A stretch of DNA of 33,064 nucleotides from Ruminococcaceae bacterium UBA7217 (GCA_002490425.1 DKTZ01000006.1:5212-38275); one strand, 5' to 3'. Shown: positions 1 through 8,635, numbered from the stretch's first letter. Notes: generated by a model from the sequence alone, not told the origin. A program made the numbers and translations.

Positions 1-35
1 GTCGGTCCGGGGTTCGAGTCCCTGCTGGTCCACCA
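1..35 (+). tRNA. tRNA, 3' portion only (identity not determinable)
   Basis: The window opens inside a tRNA gene. A T-arm is visible (stem 8-12 with 20-24, loop TTCGAGT at 13-19), then the 3' acceptor strand CTGGTCC at 25-31, discriminator A at 32 and an encoded CCA at 33-35. The anticodon lies outside the window, so the amino acid cannot be read. The 5' acceptor strand would have to be GGACCAG. The last 22 bases recur at 223-244. Confidence 0.9.
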
Positions 36-39
36 AAGT

Positions 40-76
40 AAAGCCGATACTCTTTTGAGTGTTGGCTTTATTTTTT
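40..76 (+). terminator. Rho-independent terminator of the tRNA
   Basis: AAAGCC...GGCTTT arms enclose a GATACTC/GAGTGTT stem with a short loop, followed directly by a run of T (ATTTTTTG). It starts five bases after the CCA, as expected for the end of a tRNA transcript. Confidence 0.8.
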
Positions 77-89
77 GTATTGAGTATGA

Positions 90-244
90 GGACTCGAACC
101 CGTGAGGGTCTGAGCGTAAAAAAACAGTCCTGTGGACTGTTTTCAGCGAAGAGCGTGAGGCGGGTACTGAAATTCAACGAATTTCGGTCGCCGAGCGGAA
201 GGTTTTTGCACAGCAAAATCTGTCGAGTCCCTGCTGGTCCACCA
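90..244 (+). repeat. Multi-hairpin element ending in a duplicated tRNA 3' end
   Basis: The element is bounded by GGACTCGA (90-97) and its reverse complement TCGAGTCC (223-230). Between them are three perfect short-loop hairpins: AAAACAGTCC/GGACTGTTTT (121-143), GAAATTC/GAATTTC (169-185) and TTTTGC/GCAAAA (204-218). The right end, 223-244, is an exact 22-base copy of the tRNA 3' end at 14-35, CCA included. An ORF can be read across it, but its composition follows the palindromes and I do not believe it is a gene. It could be a small non-autonomous mobile or structured-RNA element targeted to tRNA 3' ends, or the trace of tRNA-site integration. Confidence 0.7.
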
Positions 245-267
245 GCGGCAAGTGCCGCATACAAATT

Positions 268-300
268 ACGCACCTCACAATGAGGTGCGTTTTCTTTTTT
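268..300 (+). terminator. Strong hairpin terminator
   Basis: ACGCACCTCA (268-277) pairs perfectly with TGAGGTGCGT (281-290) around a three-base loop and is followed by TTTCTTTTTT. A second hairpin, GCGGCA/TGCCGC (245-258), sits just upstream. It faces the ktrA 3' end, so it may separate the tRNA region from the convergent ktr operon. Confidence 0.8.
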
Positions 301-372
301 GCCCGCATTTTAGTAACATTTTTCTCCAAGCTCACCGTAAGCTGATGTTAATAAATATCGGCTTATTACTGT

Positions 373-1035
373 TTAATCTTCATTGAGTTTTCGGATTTCA
401 TCAATGCTCTTGTTTGAGCCGAGAGCTATGAGCACATCCTCATCTTTAAATATAAAATTGGAAGTGGGATTTACTATAACGTCATCCTGACGGCGTATTC
501 CCACAACATTTATTCCGTAAGCTTTTCTGAGGTTCAACTCAATAATAGATTTGTTAATCCATTTATTAGGAAGGACAATGTCGGTAATGCTGTATGTTTC
601 GGAAATATCCAATGCGTCATAATAATTTCCCGAAACAATTTCCTTACCAAGCCTTATGCCAACCTCTCTGTCGGGAAAAATAATCTTATCTGCCCCAACC
701 TTAGTAAGAATTCGTCCCTCAAAGTCACTTGTAGCCTTTGCCATAATAAACGGCATACCCATTTCGTTAAGATGCATAACCGTTTTTACGGAAAATTCCA
801 TATCGTGTCCTATTGTAACAATTGCTCCGTCGAAGGACTCAATATCAAACTGTTCAAGCACCTCTTGCTTAGAAGCGTCTGCACAAACCGCCTGCGAAGC
901 TTGGTCGCTGACTTCCTCAAGCTTTGTAACGTCTCTGTCAATTACAAGCAGGTCAACATTTGAATTGTGCAAAGTAGCCACAAGGCTTTTTCCGAACTGA
1001 CCCAAACCGATAATCATAAACTGTTTTCTTTTCAT
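373..1035 (-). CDS. ktrA: Ktr potassium uptake system, RCK regulatory subunit KtrA
   Basis: Cytoplasmic gating subunit of a Ktr-type potassium transporter; KtrA-family RCK rings bind nucleotide (ATP/ADP, NAD) and open or close the KtrB pore. The 220-residue protein has the expected length. Residues 1 to about 120 are an RCK_N Rossmann fold with G10-L-G-Q-F-G15 and the acidic D33 at the end of the second strand. Residues about 135-220 are an RCK_C domain. The start is supported by GGAGAGGAG a few bases upstream. It lies 32 bp downstream of ktrB in the same direction, so the two are almost certainly cotranscribed, pore subunit first. No truncation or oddity seen. Confidence 0.93.
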   Translation of the reverse strand: MKRKQFMIIGLGQFGKSLVATLHNSNVDLLVIDRDVTKLEEVSDQASQAVCADASKQEVLEQFDIESFDGAIVTIGHDMEFSVKTVMHLNEMGMPFIMAKATSDFEGRILTKVGADKIIFPDREVGIRLGKEIVSGNYYDALDISETYSITDIVLPNKWINKSIIELNLRKAYGINVVGIRRQDDVIVNPTSNFIFKDEDVLIALGSNKSIDEIRKLNED

Positions 1036-1067
1036 ATTTTTTCTCCTCTCCTTAAGGCGAAGAAGCC

Positions 1068-2444
1068 TTACCCTATTGGCATTCTTCCCTCGGGATACTG
1101 TATAAGATTTACGTGTCTTTTTGTGTTAAAGAACAGGACGAGTGAAATCGGCCCTATCCTGCCGAGATACATTGTGCCTATAATTATAAGCTTGGCAGGC
1201 TCAGTCAGTTTATATGTTAAATCCCTTGAAAGACCTACCGTGCCGATTGCCGAAACCACTTCGTAAAGGCAGTCCTCAAAAGCGCCGGGCTGAACCGCAC
1301 AGAACGCAGTGAGGGACAAAAGCATAACAAAAAAGCTGAGTGAAAAAACAGACGTAGCTTTTCTGACAGTATCCGCATTTACCGTGCGTTTAAAAATTTC
1401 GGTGTTGTTTCTTTCCGACAAAGCCGAAATCAACGACATAACAAGAACCGCAACGGTAGTTGTTTTGATACCGCCCGCTGTACCCGACGGCGAACCGCCG
1501 ATAAACATTAAGACAGAGCATACAATAACCGTACAACGCCTCAGTCCCTCCTGCGGAACGGTGCAAAAGCCTGCCGTTCTTGTTGTAACAGACTGGAAAA
1601 GCGATGCAAGTATCTTTTCACCTAAAGGAAGATTGCCGATTGTCCGCTCATTTGTAAATTCCATAATAAAAATAACAAATGCGCCGCCGAAAATCAGCAC
1701 TGCCGTAGTAATAAGCACTGTTTTGGCATATATTGGCAGTGTTTTAACAGTTTTTCTTACATTTCCTTTTTGACTTACATATTCCTTTACCTTGTCAACC
1801 GCCAAAAACCATATAGGAAAGCCGATACCGCCTAATATTATCAGTGCGGACGTAATAAGATTTACCGCAACATTTCCCCTATACGGAATAAGGCTGTCAG
1901 GGCCTAAAATGTCCATTCCCGCATTACAAAATGCCGACACGGAGTTAAATACACTTTTCCAGATACCCATAGCTCCGAATTCGGGAATAAAAACACAACC
2001 GTAAGCAGCTGCGCCGACAGCTTCAATTAAAAATGTCCCTTTAAATATCTTAGTTATAAGAATATTCATTCCCTTGTTTGTATCAAGATTGTATGCGTCT
2101 TTAATAAGCTGTTTTTCGTGAAGTCCCAGTCTTTGACCTAAAATCTGTAAAAAAAGAATTGTAAAGCTGATAACGCCAAGACCGCCCAATTGAATTAAAA
2201 CGAGTATGACCGCTTGTCCGAACAGCGACCAGGCAGAAAATGTGGGGACGGTAACAAGACCAGTTACGCAGACAGCCGTTGTTGCAGTAAACAGAGAGTC
2301 AATGTACGGTACAGCTTTTCCGTCAGCTGCCGCTATGGGCAAATGTAAAAGCAATGACCCCAAAATTATAAGCAATAAAAATCCGCCTGCAATAATATAT
2401 GTTGTTATAAAGCTTCTTTTTTTAGCTCTGCGATGCAGTCTCAT
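1068..2444 (-). CDS. ktrB: Ktr/Trk potassium transporter, membrane pore subunit KtrB
   Basis: Membrane subunit that conducts potassium (often sodium-coupled). At 458 residues it is the normal KtrB size and has the fourfold P-loop layout: TATTAVCVTGL, SAFCNAGMD, TTRTAGFCTV and SAIGTVGLS each carry the filter glycine. Hydrophobic helices flank each loop, and the basic N-terminus (RLHRRAKKR) precedes the first helix. It is the first gene of ktrB-ktrA. A sigma-A promoter lies 43 bp upstream. The ribosome binding site (AAGAAAGGC) is weak and distant, so the exact start is less certain than the frame. Confidence 0.93.
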   Translation of the reverse strand: MRLHRRAKKRSFITTYIIAGGFLLLIILGSLLLHLPIAAADGKAVPYIDSLFTATTAVCVTGLVTVPTFSAWSLFGQAVILVLIQLGGLGVISFTILFLQILGQRLGLHEKQLIKDAYNLDTNKGMNILITKIFKGTFLIEAVGAAAYGCVFIPEFGAMGIWKSVFNSVSAFCNAGMDILGPDSLIPYRGNVAVNLITSALIILGGIGFPIWFLAVDKVKEYVSQKGNVRKTVKTLPIYAKTVLITTAVLIFGGAFVIFIMEFTNERTIGNLPLGEKILASLFQSVTTRTAGFCTVPQEGLRRCTVIVCSVLMFIGGSPSGTAGGIKTTTVAVLVMSLISALSERNNTEIFKRTVNADTVRKATSVFSLSFFVMLLSLTAFCAVQPGAFEDCLYEVVSAIGTVGLSRDLTYKLTEPAKLIIIGTMYLGRIGPISLVLFFNTKRHVNLIQYPEGRMPIG

Positions 2445-2486
2445 TTCAATACCGTTACGATGCCTTTCTTAAAATCTACAATGCTT

Positions 2487-2515
2487 ATTATAGTAATTTT
2501 TTTCATTTATTTCAA
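2487..2515 (-). promoter_or_regulatory. Sigma-A promoter for ktrB-ktrA
   Basis: On the minus strand TTGAAA (2510-2515) and TATAAT (2487-2492) are separated by 17 bp, close to consensus, and point toward ktrB. It is back to back with the promoter of the GH20 gene. Confidence 0.75.
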
Positions 2516-2562
2516 TAGCAAATAAACTAATATTAAAATAAAAGCCTATTTTTGCCGAATAA

Positions 2563-2591
2563 TTGAAAAGCATATACAGATATGTTATAAT
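2563..2591 (+). promoter_or_regulatory. Sigma-A promoter for the GH20 gene
   Basis: TTGAAA (2563-2568) and TATAAT (2586-2591) are spaced by 17 bp, 70 bp upstream of the hexosaminidase start. This leaves a leader of roughly 60 nt. The best Shine-Dalgarno-like sequence in that leader, GAAAGGA near 2617-2623, is too far from the ATG at 2661 to serve it well. Confidence 0.7.
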
Positions 2592-2660
2592 TCTTGTGTC
2601 TCCCCTTATAAAATAAGAAAGGAACGGTACGGTTAAAAACAGTATCGCACGGCAAAAATT

Positions 2661-4223
2661 ATGCTTAATGTAATACCTCAGCCTGTCAGCATTTTGGAAA
2701 ACGGCAAAGAAAAAGGATTTACAGTTTTCTCAGAGGATACCGTAACGCCGATGCCCTGTGCTAAAGATTTTATATTGTTTAAAGAAGAATTTTTCGGCGA
2801 CCGTTTTAAAGACGGCGACGGCGAAGAAACCGTGATTCTGACTATTGACAATTCCGTACAGCAGGACGAGGGCTATTGTCTTGCCTGTCGTGACGGCAAA
2901 GCGTACATAAACGCTAAAACCGAAACGGGTCTTTTTTGGGGGCTGGAGACGCTCAAACAGCTTCTTTTACAAGGTGACGGAACTGTTCCGTTCGTTAAGA
3001 TTACCGATTATCCAAGATTTTCATACCGTGGATATATGCTCGACTGCGGCAGATACTTTTATGAAAAGGACGACGTAAAACGCATTATCGATTTAATGGC
3101 TCTTCACAAGCTTAATGTCTTGCACTGGCATTTAACCGAGGACCAGGGCTGGCGAGTTGAGATAAAGAAATATCCTCTTCTCACTGAAAAAGGCTCATAC
3201 AGAAGTCATACAAATTTCGGCTTTAAGCCGCACAGCGGATATTATACTCAGGACGATATAAAAGATATTGTCGCATACTGCCACGAACGGAAAATAAAGG
3301 TTATCCCTGAGTTTGATGTGCCGGGGCATACCGTTTCGGCAATTGCCTGTTACCCGTATTTATCCTGCTTTGACCGCAAACTCTCGGTTGCAACGCATTG
3401 GGGTGTTAAGCACGATATTTTATGTGCAGGAAAAGAAAGCACATATCAGTTTGTTTTTGATGTACTTGATGAGTTTATGGAGCTTTTCCCGGATAAAATT
3501 ATTCACATCGGCGGCGACGAAGCCGTAAAAACACGGTGGAAGCTTTGTCCGCACTGTCAGGCTGAGATGAAAAAGCACGCCCTTAAAACCGAGGACGAGC
3601 TGCAAATGTATTTTATGACAAAGGTGAACGATTATCTAAATGAGCACGGGTTCAAATCCATTATGTGGAATTACAACTCCATTGGAGGAACAGAACACCT
3701 GTCCCCCGACATTGCCTGGACGGTATGCGGAATTTCAGACGGTGACGAGGTTATCCGCACAGAGCTTAACCGTGGTCGAAAGCTTATAAACACCAATTCT
3801 TATCCGTATTATCTTGATTTTCCCTACGGGTGGAATACACTTGAGAGAGTATGCGAAGCAGACGGCGCTCTTACCGAAAACGACAGCGAAACGTGGGGAA
3901 TTGAGGGCTGTATGTGGACGGAATATGTTCCGAATATGAAACGGCTTGAATTTCTCACATTCCCACGGCTCGGCACTATTGCAGAAAAGGCTTGGGCGGA
4001 GAAGGGATATGCCTCTTTTGAAACCTTTTCCCATAAGCTTAGCGACTATTACAGCTTGCTTGATAATTTCGGCGTGAATTATGCGAAACCTAATAAAGTT
4101 TGCCCGTCTGCTGTTTATAAAGCTCTCTCCTCTCTTTGGTTCAACAGAAGAGTATTTCATTGGCAGGGACTTCACAATCTTATTGACAATAAAAAAGTTG
4201 AAATAACGGCAAAAAAAAATTGA
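2661..4223 (+). CDS. Beta-N-acetylhexosaminidase, glycoside hydrolase family 20
   Basis: Removes terminal beta-linked GlcNAc/GalNAc by substrate-assisted catalysis (established for GH20). The 520-residue protein has an N-terminal GH20b-like alpha/beta domain (about 1-115) and then the TIM barrel beginning FSYRGYMLDCGRYFY. The diagnostic HIGGDEA motif places the catalytic Asp-Glu pair at D286-E287. HWHLTEDQGWRVEIKKYP and the WNTLERV/EGCMWTEYV segments are also typical. There is no signal peptide, so it probably acts in the cytoplasm on imported oligosaccharides. It stands alone between ktrB (divergent) and glpK. The ATG lacks a good ribosome binding site, but no alternative in-frame start nearby is better. 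Confidence 0.93.
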   Translation: MLNVIPQPVSILENGKEKGFTVFSEDTVTPMPCAKDFILFKEEFFGDRFKDGDGEETVILTIDNSVQQDEGYCLACRDGKAYINAKTETGLFWGLETLKQLLLQGDGTVPFVKITDYPRFSYRGYMLDCGRYFYEKDDVKRIIDLMALHKLNVLHWHLTEDQGWRVEIKKYPLLTEKGSYRSHTNFGFKPHSGYYTQDDIKDIVAYCHERKIKVIPEFDVPGHTVSAIACYPYLSCFDRKLSVATHWGVKHDILCAGKESTYQFVFDVLDEFMELFPDKIIHIGGDEAVKTRWKLCPHCQAEMKKHALKTEDELQMYFMTKVNDYLNEHGFKSIMWNYNSIGGTEHLSPDIAWTVCGISDGDEVIRTELNRGRKLINTNSYPYYLDFPYGWNTLERVCEADGALTENDSETWGIEGCMWTEYVPNMKRLEFLTFPRLGTIAEKAWAEKGYASFETFSHKLSDYYSLLDNFGVNYAKPNKVCPSAVYKALSSLWFNRRVFHWQGLHNLIDNKKVEITAKKN

Positions 4224-4245
4224 ATAAATAATTTTGATTAAAATT

Positions 4246-4345
4246 GTAGGGGACGATGCCTCATCGTCCAGAGAAAAAATGCAGATAACGTTACGGGCTG
4301 ATGAGGGTTGCGGGTGTTTTGTGAACACCCGCAACCCCGCCCTAC
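4246..4345. repeat. Intergenic palindromic element bounded by GTAGGG/CCCTAC
   Basis: The element begins GTAGGG (4246-4251) and ends CCCTAC (4340-4345). It holds two perfect hairpins: GGACGATG/CATCGTCC (4251-4269, 3-base loop) and a 14-bp stem from GGGTTGCGGGTGTT (4305-4318) and its complement (4324-4337). No T-run follows, so it is not a standard terminator. Similar ends occur at 8751-8988. The rest of the 316-bp gap before glpK is AT-rich and holds only the glpK promoter. Confidence 0.7.
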
Positions 4346-4461
4346 TCTCTAATTAGTTTAAGCAAAAAACTGTCCCCCTGATTTTTACTGTTTTCATTTT
4401 ATAAGGTACAAACATACATTTTCACAGTTATTTTTTATGCAGAATTAAGTAAATTACGGTG

Positions 4462-4490
4462 TTGTTATTACAATAAATATATGTTAAAAT
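4462..4490 (+). promoter_or_regulatory. Candidate promoter for glpK
   Basis: TTGTTA (4462-4467), 17-bp spacer, TAAAAT (4485-4490). It is 50 bp upstream of glpK. I see no clear catabolite-repression (cre) palindrome next to it. Confidence 0.5.
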
Positions 4491-4539
4491 ACATATTAGG
4501 GAAAAATTACTTACTATAAAAACAGAGGGAGTTATATTT

Positions 4540-6048
4540 ATGAAAAAATATGTTATGGCGCTCGACCAGGGAACTACAAGCTCACGCGCAATCCTTTTTG
4601 ACAGAAACGGCAAAATCTGCGCAAAAGCACAGCACGAATTTACTCAAATTTATCCGCAGGCAGGGTGGGTTGAACACAGCCCTATGTCAATTCTCTTTTC
4701 ACAGCTTCAGTCCGCAACCGAGGTTATGGCGACAAGCGGTGCTACGGCTGACGACATTGCCGCAATAGGCATTACCAATCAGCGTGAAACAACGCTGATT
4801 TGGGAAAAGGCTACAGGGAAGCCTGTTTACAACGCTATTGTGTGGCAGTGCAGAAGAACTGCCGAGATGTGCGAGGAAATAAAAAAAGACAAAGAGCTTA
4901 CGGACTACATAAAAAAGCATACGGGACTTGTTGTTGACGCATACTTTTCCGCAACAAAAATTAAATGGATTCTTGAAAATGTTGAAGGAGCAAAAGAGCA
5001 GGCGGAAAAAGGCGAGCTTCTTTTCGGCACGGTTGAAACATGGCTTATTTGGAATTTAACGGGCGGCAGAGTTCACGTTACCGACTATTCAAATGCTTCC
5101 CGTACAATGATTTTTGATGTTGACAAGCTTTGCTGGGACGAATATCTTTGTGAAAAACTCGGTATTCCGATGTCAATATTACCTGAGGTTAAGCCGTCAA
5201 GTATGGTTTACGGCGAGGTTGCCTCAGGCGTTATGGGTCTTGAAGAATTGGCAGGCGTTCCTATTGCAGGCGCAATCGGCGACCAGCCTGCGGCACTTTT
5301 CGGTCAGGGCTGTATTAAGCCCGGTCAGGCAAAGAATACATACGGCACAGGCTGTTTCTTACTTATGAACACAGGTGAAAAGAGAGTTGAATCGCACCAC
5401 AATCTTGTTACAGGCGTTGCTTGGGGGCTTGACGGCAAGGTGACCTATGCTATTGAAGGCTCTGCCTTTAACGCAGGCTCGGTTATTAAATGGCTTCGCG
5501 ACGATTTACATATGATAGATAACGCCGCACGCTGTGACGAGCTTGCCGAAAGCGTTAAGGACGCAAACGGAATTTACTTTATACCCGCATTCACGGGTCT
5601 CGGCGCACCGTACTGGGATATGTACGCAAGGGGCACAATTGTGGGAATGACAAGAGGCGTTAACCGTGCACACATTTGCCGTGCCGTTTTAGAGGCAATC
5701 GCTTACCAGATGACGGATTTACTGGAAGCTATGAAGCAGGATTCGGATATTGACCTTTTCGAGCTCCGTGTTGACGGCGGTGCGTCTGTTTCCGACATTA
5801 TGATGCAAATTCAGGCGGACCTCATAAGAACCCCTGTAGACAGACCCAAAATGGTTGAAACAACGGCAATAGGCGCCGCTTACCTTGCAGGTCTTGCGGT
5901 AGGCTTTTGGAAGGATGTTGACGAGATTGCACAAATCCGTCAGGTAGATAAGCTTTTCGAGCCGAAAATGGCTATTGAAGACAGAAATAGGTATTATCAC
6001 GGCTGGCTTCGTGCTGTTGAGCGTTCAAGAGATTGGATTGAGCATTAA
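4540..6048 (+). CDS. glpK: Glycerol kinase GlpK
   Basis: ATP-dependent phosphorylation of glycerol to glycerol-3-phosphate (FGGY carbohydrate kinase). At 502 residues it matches the family length exactly. The phosphate-binding DQGTTSSRAI starts at residue 9, GITNQRETT follows, and the FGGY signature is seen as FIPAFTGLGAPYWD. GAGGGAG ahead of the ATG supports the start. The loop that in many Firmicutes carries the HPr-phosphorylated His (YHFYG type) reads GVMGLEELAGVPIAG here, with no His, so PTS control by that route looks absent (inference). It is followed after 38 bp by the malic enzyme gene. No glpF or glpD is adjacent. Confidence 0.96.
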   Translation: MKKYVMALDQGTTSSRAILFDRNGKICAKAQHEFTQIYPQAGWVEHSPMSILFSQLQSATEVMATSGATADDIAAIGITNQRETTLIWEKATGKPVYNAIVWQCRRTAEMCEEIKKDKELTDYIKKHTGLVVDAYFSATKIKWILENVEGAKEQAEKGELLFGTVETWLIWNLTGGRVHVTDYSNASRTMIFDVDKLCWDEYLCEKLGIPMSILPEVKPSSMVYGEVASGVMGLEELAGVPIAGAIGDQPAALFGQGCIKPGQAKNTYGTGCFLLMNTGEKRVESHHNLVTGVAWGLDGKVTYAIEGSAFNAGSVIKWLRDDLHMIDNAARCDELAESVKDANGIYFIPAFTGLGAPYWDMYARGTIVGMTRGVNRAHICRAVLEAIAYQMTDLLEAMKQDSDIDLFELRVDGGASVSDIMMQIQADLIRTPVDRPKMVETTAIGAAYLAGLAVGFWKDVDEIAQIRQVDKLFEPKMAIEDRNRYYHGWLRAVERSRDWIEH

Positions 6049-6086
6049 GTTTATAATTGATTTAACATAAAGGAGCAAAAACACCA

Positions 6087-7259
6087 ATGGATTACGCAAA
6101 AGAAAGTTTAAAACTGCATTACGAATGGCAGGGCAAAATTGAGATTAAAACAAGAGCAAAAGCAGGCGACAAAGAGGCTCTTTCCCTCGCCTACACCCCC
6201 GGCGTTGCACAGCCCTGTCTTGAAATTCAAAAGGACATCAATAAATCCTACGAGCTTACGCGCCGTTGGAACACGGTTGCCGTTGTAACTGACGGCACGG
6301 CGGTTTTGGGGCTTGGGGATATAGGTCCTGAAGCAGGAATGCCCGTTATGGAGGGTAAATGCGTTCTCTTTAAAGAATTCGGAGGTGTTGACGCAATCCC
6401 ACTTTGCGTGCGCTCAAAAGATGTTGACGAAATTGTCAACTGCATTTCTCTTCTTGCAGGCTCATTCGGCGGAGTTAACCTTGAGGATATTGCGGCGCCC
6501 AGATGCTTTGAAATTGAAAGGAAATTAAAGGAAAAGACTGATATTCCGATTTTTCACGACGACCAGCACGGAACGGCAGTTGTTGTTGCGGCGGCTGTTA
6601 TAAACGCTCTGCGAGTTGTAGGCAAAAAGATTGAGGACTGCTCGGTTGTATTTTCGGGAGCGGGTGCGGCAGGTATTGCGATAGCAAAGCTCCTTATGAG
6701 TCAGGGCATTAAGAGCGTTATTATGTGCGACAGCAAGGGCATTATCTGCAAGGGTGACGAAAGGCTCAACAGCGCAAAGCAGGCTATCGCTGAATTTACG
6801 AATAAAGAGAGAAAGACGGGCACGCTTGCGGACGCAATGAAAGACGCTGACATATTTATCGGTGTTTCAGCCCCGGGTATTGTGACTGAGGATATGGTTC
6901 GCTCTATGGCGAAAGACCCCATTGTTCTCCCCATGGCAAACCCCACACCCGAAATTATGCCCGACTTGGCATTAAGGGCAGGTGCGGCAGTTGTGGGCAC
7001 GGGCAGAAGCGATTTCCCGAATCAGATAAACAACGTGCTTTGCTTCCCCGGTCTTTTCAGAGGTGCTCTTGACTGCCGAGCAAGCGACATTAACGAGGAA
7101 ATGAAAATTGCGGCGGCAAAGGCAATTGCATCGCTTGTATCAGACGAAGAATTGAATGCAGAATACATTTTGCCGAAAGCCTTTGACGAAAGAGTCGGCA
7201 AAACCGTTGCCGAGGCTGTTATGAAAGCGGCAAGGGATACAGGCGTTGCAAGAATATAA
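6087..7259 (+). CDS. Malic enzyme (malate dehydrogenase, oxaloacetate-decarboxylating)
   Basis: Oxidative decarboxylation of malate to pyruvate and CO2 with NAD(P). The 390-residue protein is the short bacterial form, without the C-terminal phosphotransacetylase-like domain of MaeB. Visible family motifs are YTPGVAQPCLEI, TDGTAVLGLGDIGPEAGMP, the metal-binding IFHDDQHGTA, and the nucleotide-binding FSGAGAAGIAIAKLL. AAAGGAG lies ahead of the ATG. It sits 38 bp after glpK with no terminator between them, so the two are probably one operon feeding the pyruvate/triose pool. Cofactor preference cannot be judged safely from the sequence. Confidence 0.94.
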   Translation: MDYAKESLKLHYEWQGKIEIKTRAKAGDKEALSLAYTPGVAQPCLEIQKDINKSYELTRRWNTVAVVTDGTAVLGLGDIGPEAGMPVMEGKCVLFKEFGGVDAIPLCVRSKDVDEIVNCISLLAGSFGGVNLEDIAAPRCFEIERKLKEKTDIPIFHDDQHGTAVVVAAAVINALRVVGKKIEDCSVVFSGAGAAGIAIAKLLMSQGIKSVIMCDSKGIICKGDERLNSAKQAIAEFTNKERKTGTLADAMKDADIFIGVSAPGIVTEDMVRSMAKDPIVLPMANPTPEIMPDLALRAGAAVVGTGRSDFPNQINNVLCFPGLFRGALDCRASDINEEMKIAAAKAIASLVSDEELNAEYILPKAFDERVGKTVAEAVMKAARDTGVARI

Positions 7260-7324
7260 CATCAGTATTTACGACGCAAACGCATAAATAACCTTTTGCA
7301 TATTAACGTCACGGGGGGGATTTT

Positions 7325-8029
7325 ATGAAACCGAATGACAAAAGCAGTCCAGAAAAAAGACAAAAAGAGCTGCTTGATTTGGCATATAACAAAGTGCCTG
7401 AGGGTGCAGAATATGACGTTTTTTCGGAAAACACTTCCAAGGAAATTAAACCCACCTTACTTTATGACGACTTTCCCGTAAATAAAGATGAAAAGAAAAA
7501 TGAAAATGCAGAAGCACCGCAGGAAAAGTCTGATGATTTGACGAAAGACGAAATTGAATACGATGTTTTTTCTGAAAATCCGGATACAAATCCCGAGCCG
7601 TCAAAGCCTGTAACCCGTGAATATCTTAACAGGCTTTACAACGGCGAGGTCGACTTTTCCGAAACCCAAGTACGAATGACACGCTCCGATTACATTTCGG
7701 ATTATAACAGAATAAACGAGCACTACAACGAAGAGATAAAAAAGATACTAAAAAATTTTCTTTGGGCTGCTCTTATAGTTGCTTTTTCTATATTCACAAT
7801 TCGCTTTATGATATTTTTGCAAACGAACCTTGGTGAGTTTATTTACATGATATTTAACGGACTAAAACTCGGCGCAATAACGGCAATAATTGTAGTCAGC
7901 ACATTTTTCATTTTGAGCACAGTAAAAAGTGTTAAAAAAGCAAAAGAAACACAAAGAAAAGCACTCGAGCGCCTTGAGCAGAGAAAAGAGGAGCTTATGG
8001 TTTTGGGGCTTTACGACACGGCAAATTAA
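7325..8029 (+). CDS. Membrane protein with duplicated EYDVFSEN motif, function unknown
   Basis: Not recognised. The 234-residue protein has a charged, probably disordered N-terminal half with two copies of EYDVFSEN (residues 29-36 and 78-85). A conserved stretch follows (EYLNRLYNGEV...VRMTRSDYISDYNRI), then two hydrophobic helices (about 140-162 and 170-197) and a basic, helical C-terminal tail ending QRKEELMVLGLYDTAN. GGGGGGGA precedes the ATG. The next gene is a paralogue. There is no signal peptide, so the N-terminal region is probably cytoplasmic. The repeated short motif looks like a peptide docking or sorting motif (inference). Confidence 0.8.
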   Translation: MKPNDKSSPEKRQKELLDLAYNKVPEGAEYDVFSENTSKEIKPTLLYDDFPVNKDEKKNENAEAPQEKSDDLTKDEIEYDVFSENPDTNPEPSKPVTREYLNRLYNGEVDFSETQVRMTRSDYISDYNRINEHYNEEIKKILKNFLWAALIVAFSIFTIRFMIFLQTNLGEFIYMIFNGLKLGAITAIIVVSTFFILSTVKSVKKAKETQRKALERLEQRKEELMVLGLYDTAN

Positions 8030-8062
8030 ATTTTAAATTAAATCTGAGTGTGGTGACGGTTG

Positions 8063-8635
8063 ATGAGCAAAAGCGAAAATGAAAATAACGCTGTTTTTTC
8101 GGAAACGGTTGACAATACCGCACCCGAGGGCGCAGAATATGACGTTTTCTCAGAAAACACCGCAAAGAATAAAATTGAAGCTGAGCAAATAAACCGCGAT
8201 TACCTTAACCATATCTATAAAGAGGATATGAGCTTTCTGAACAAAGATGTCCGAATGACAAGGATGCAGTATCTTGCCGAAGCAGACAGAATACATTCCC
8301 ACTTTAAGGAAGAACAAAAGACCTACAAAAAAAGTTTCATTTTCATCGGAATTGTTCTCTTAATCTTTCTCGGTGTTGGGATTTGGGCAATACACGAGTG
8401 GTATGTGCTGTGGCAAGCCTATAAAGCGCTTTACAACGCAGTCGGTTACGGAAAAGTTTCTGCTTCCCCGGAAGAATTAAAAGGCTTTTTAATGATGACA
8501 ACCTTTTACGGAACTATCGGTTTCGCTTCTGCTTTGTTCGGGCTTGCTCAGTTTTGTTTTTTCGGCCACGGCTATCATAAAAAAATTAAGCATTTAGACC
8601 GTGAAAAGCGCAAAGCGTTGGAAACGCTTGAATAA
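8063..8635 (+). CDS. Paralogous EYDVFSEN-motif membrane protein, C-terminus cut by an in-frame stop
   Basis: Paralogue of the preceding gene: APEGAEYDVFSENTA (motif at residues 25-32), DYLNHIYKEDMSF...VRMTRMQYLAEADRI, then two membrane helices. The ATG at 8063 is preferred over the TTG at 8060 because GGTGA at 8052-8056 is well spaced for it. Translation stops at TAA 8633-8635 after RKALETLE, where the paralogue continues ERLEQRKEELMVLGLYDTAN. The same frame beyond the stop reads RKKEAMLLGQYDSVK and ends at TAA 8681-8683. A CAA-to-TAA change therefore explains the loss of the last 16 residues. Function unknown; the shortened protein may still be made. Confidence 0.75.
   Translation: MSKSENENNAVFSETVDNTAPEGAEYDVFSENTAKNKIEAEQINRDYLNHIYKEDMSFLNKDVRMTRMQYLAEADRIHSHFKEEQKTYKKSFIFIGIVLLIFLGVGIWAIHEWYVLWQAYKALYNAVGYGKVSASPEELKGFLMMTTFYGTIGFASALFGLAQFCFFGHGYHKKIKHLDREKRKALETLE

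Noticed and set aside
59..283. 74-residue ORF after the tRNA
   Set aside because: It runs across the terminator, the hairpin element and the duplicated tRNA end; composition is dictated by palindromes and there is no ribosome binding site.
3735..4334. 199-residue minus-strand ORF
   Set aside because: Antisense shadow of the GH20 gene extending into an intergenic repeat; no recognisable domain.
4305..4337. 14-bp hairpin as terminator of the GH20 gene
   Set aside because: The stem is strong but no T-run follows on either strand; better explained as part of a repeat element.
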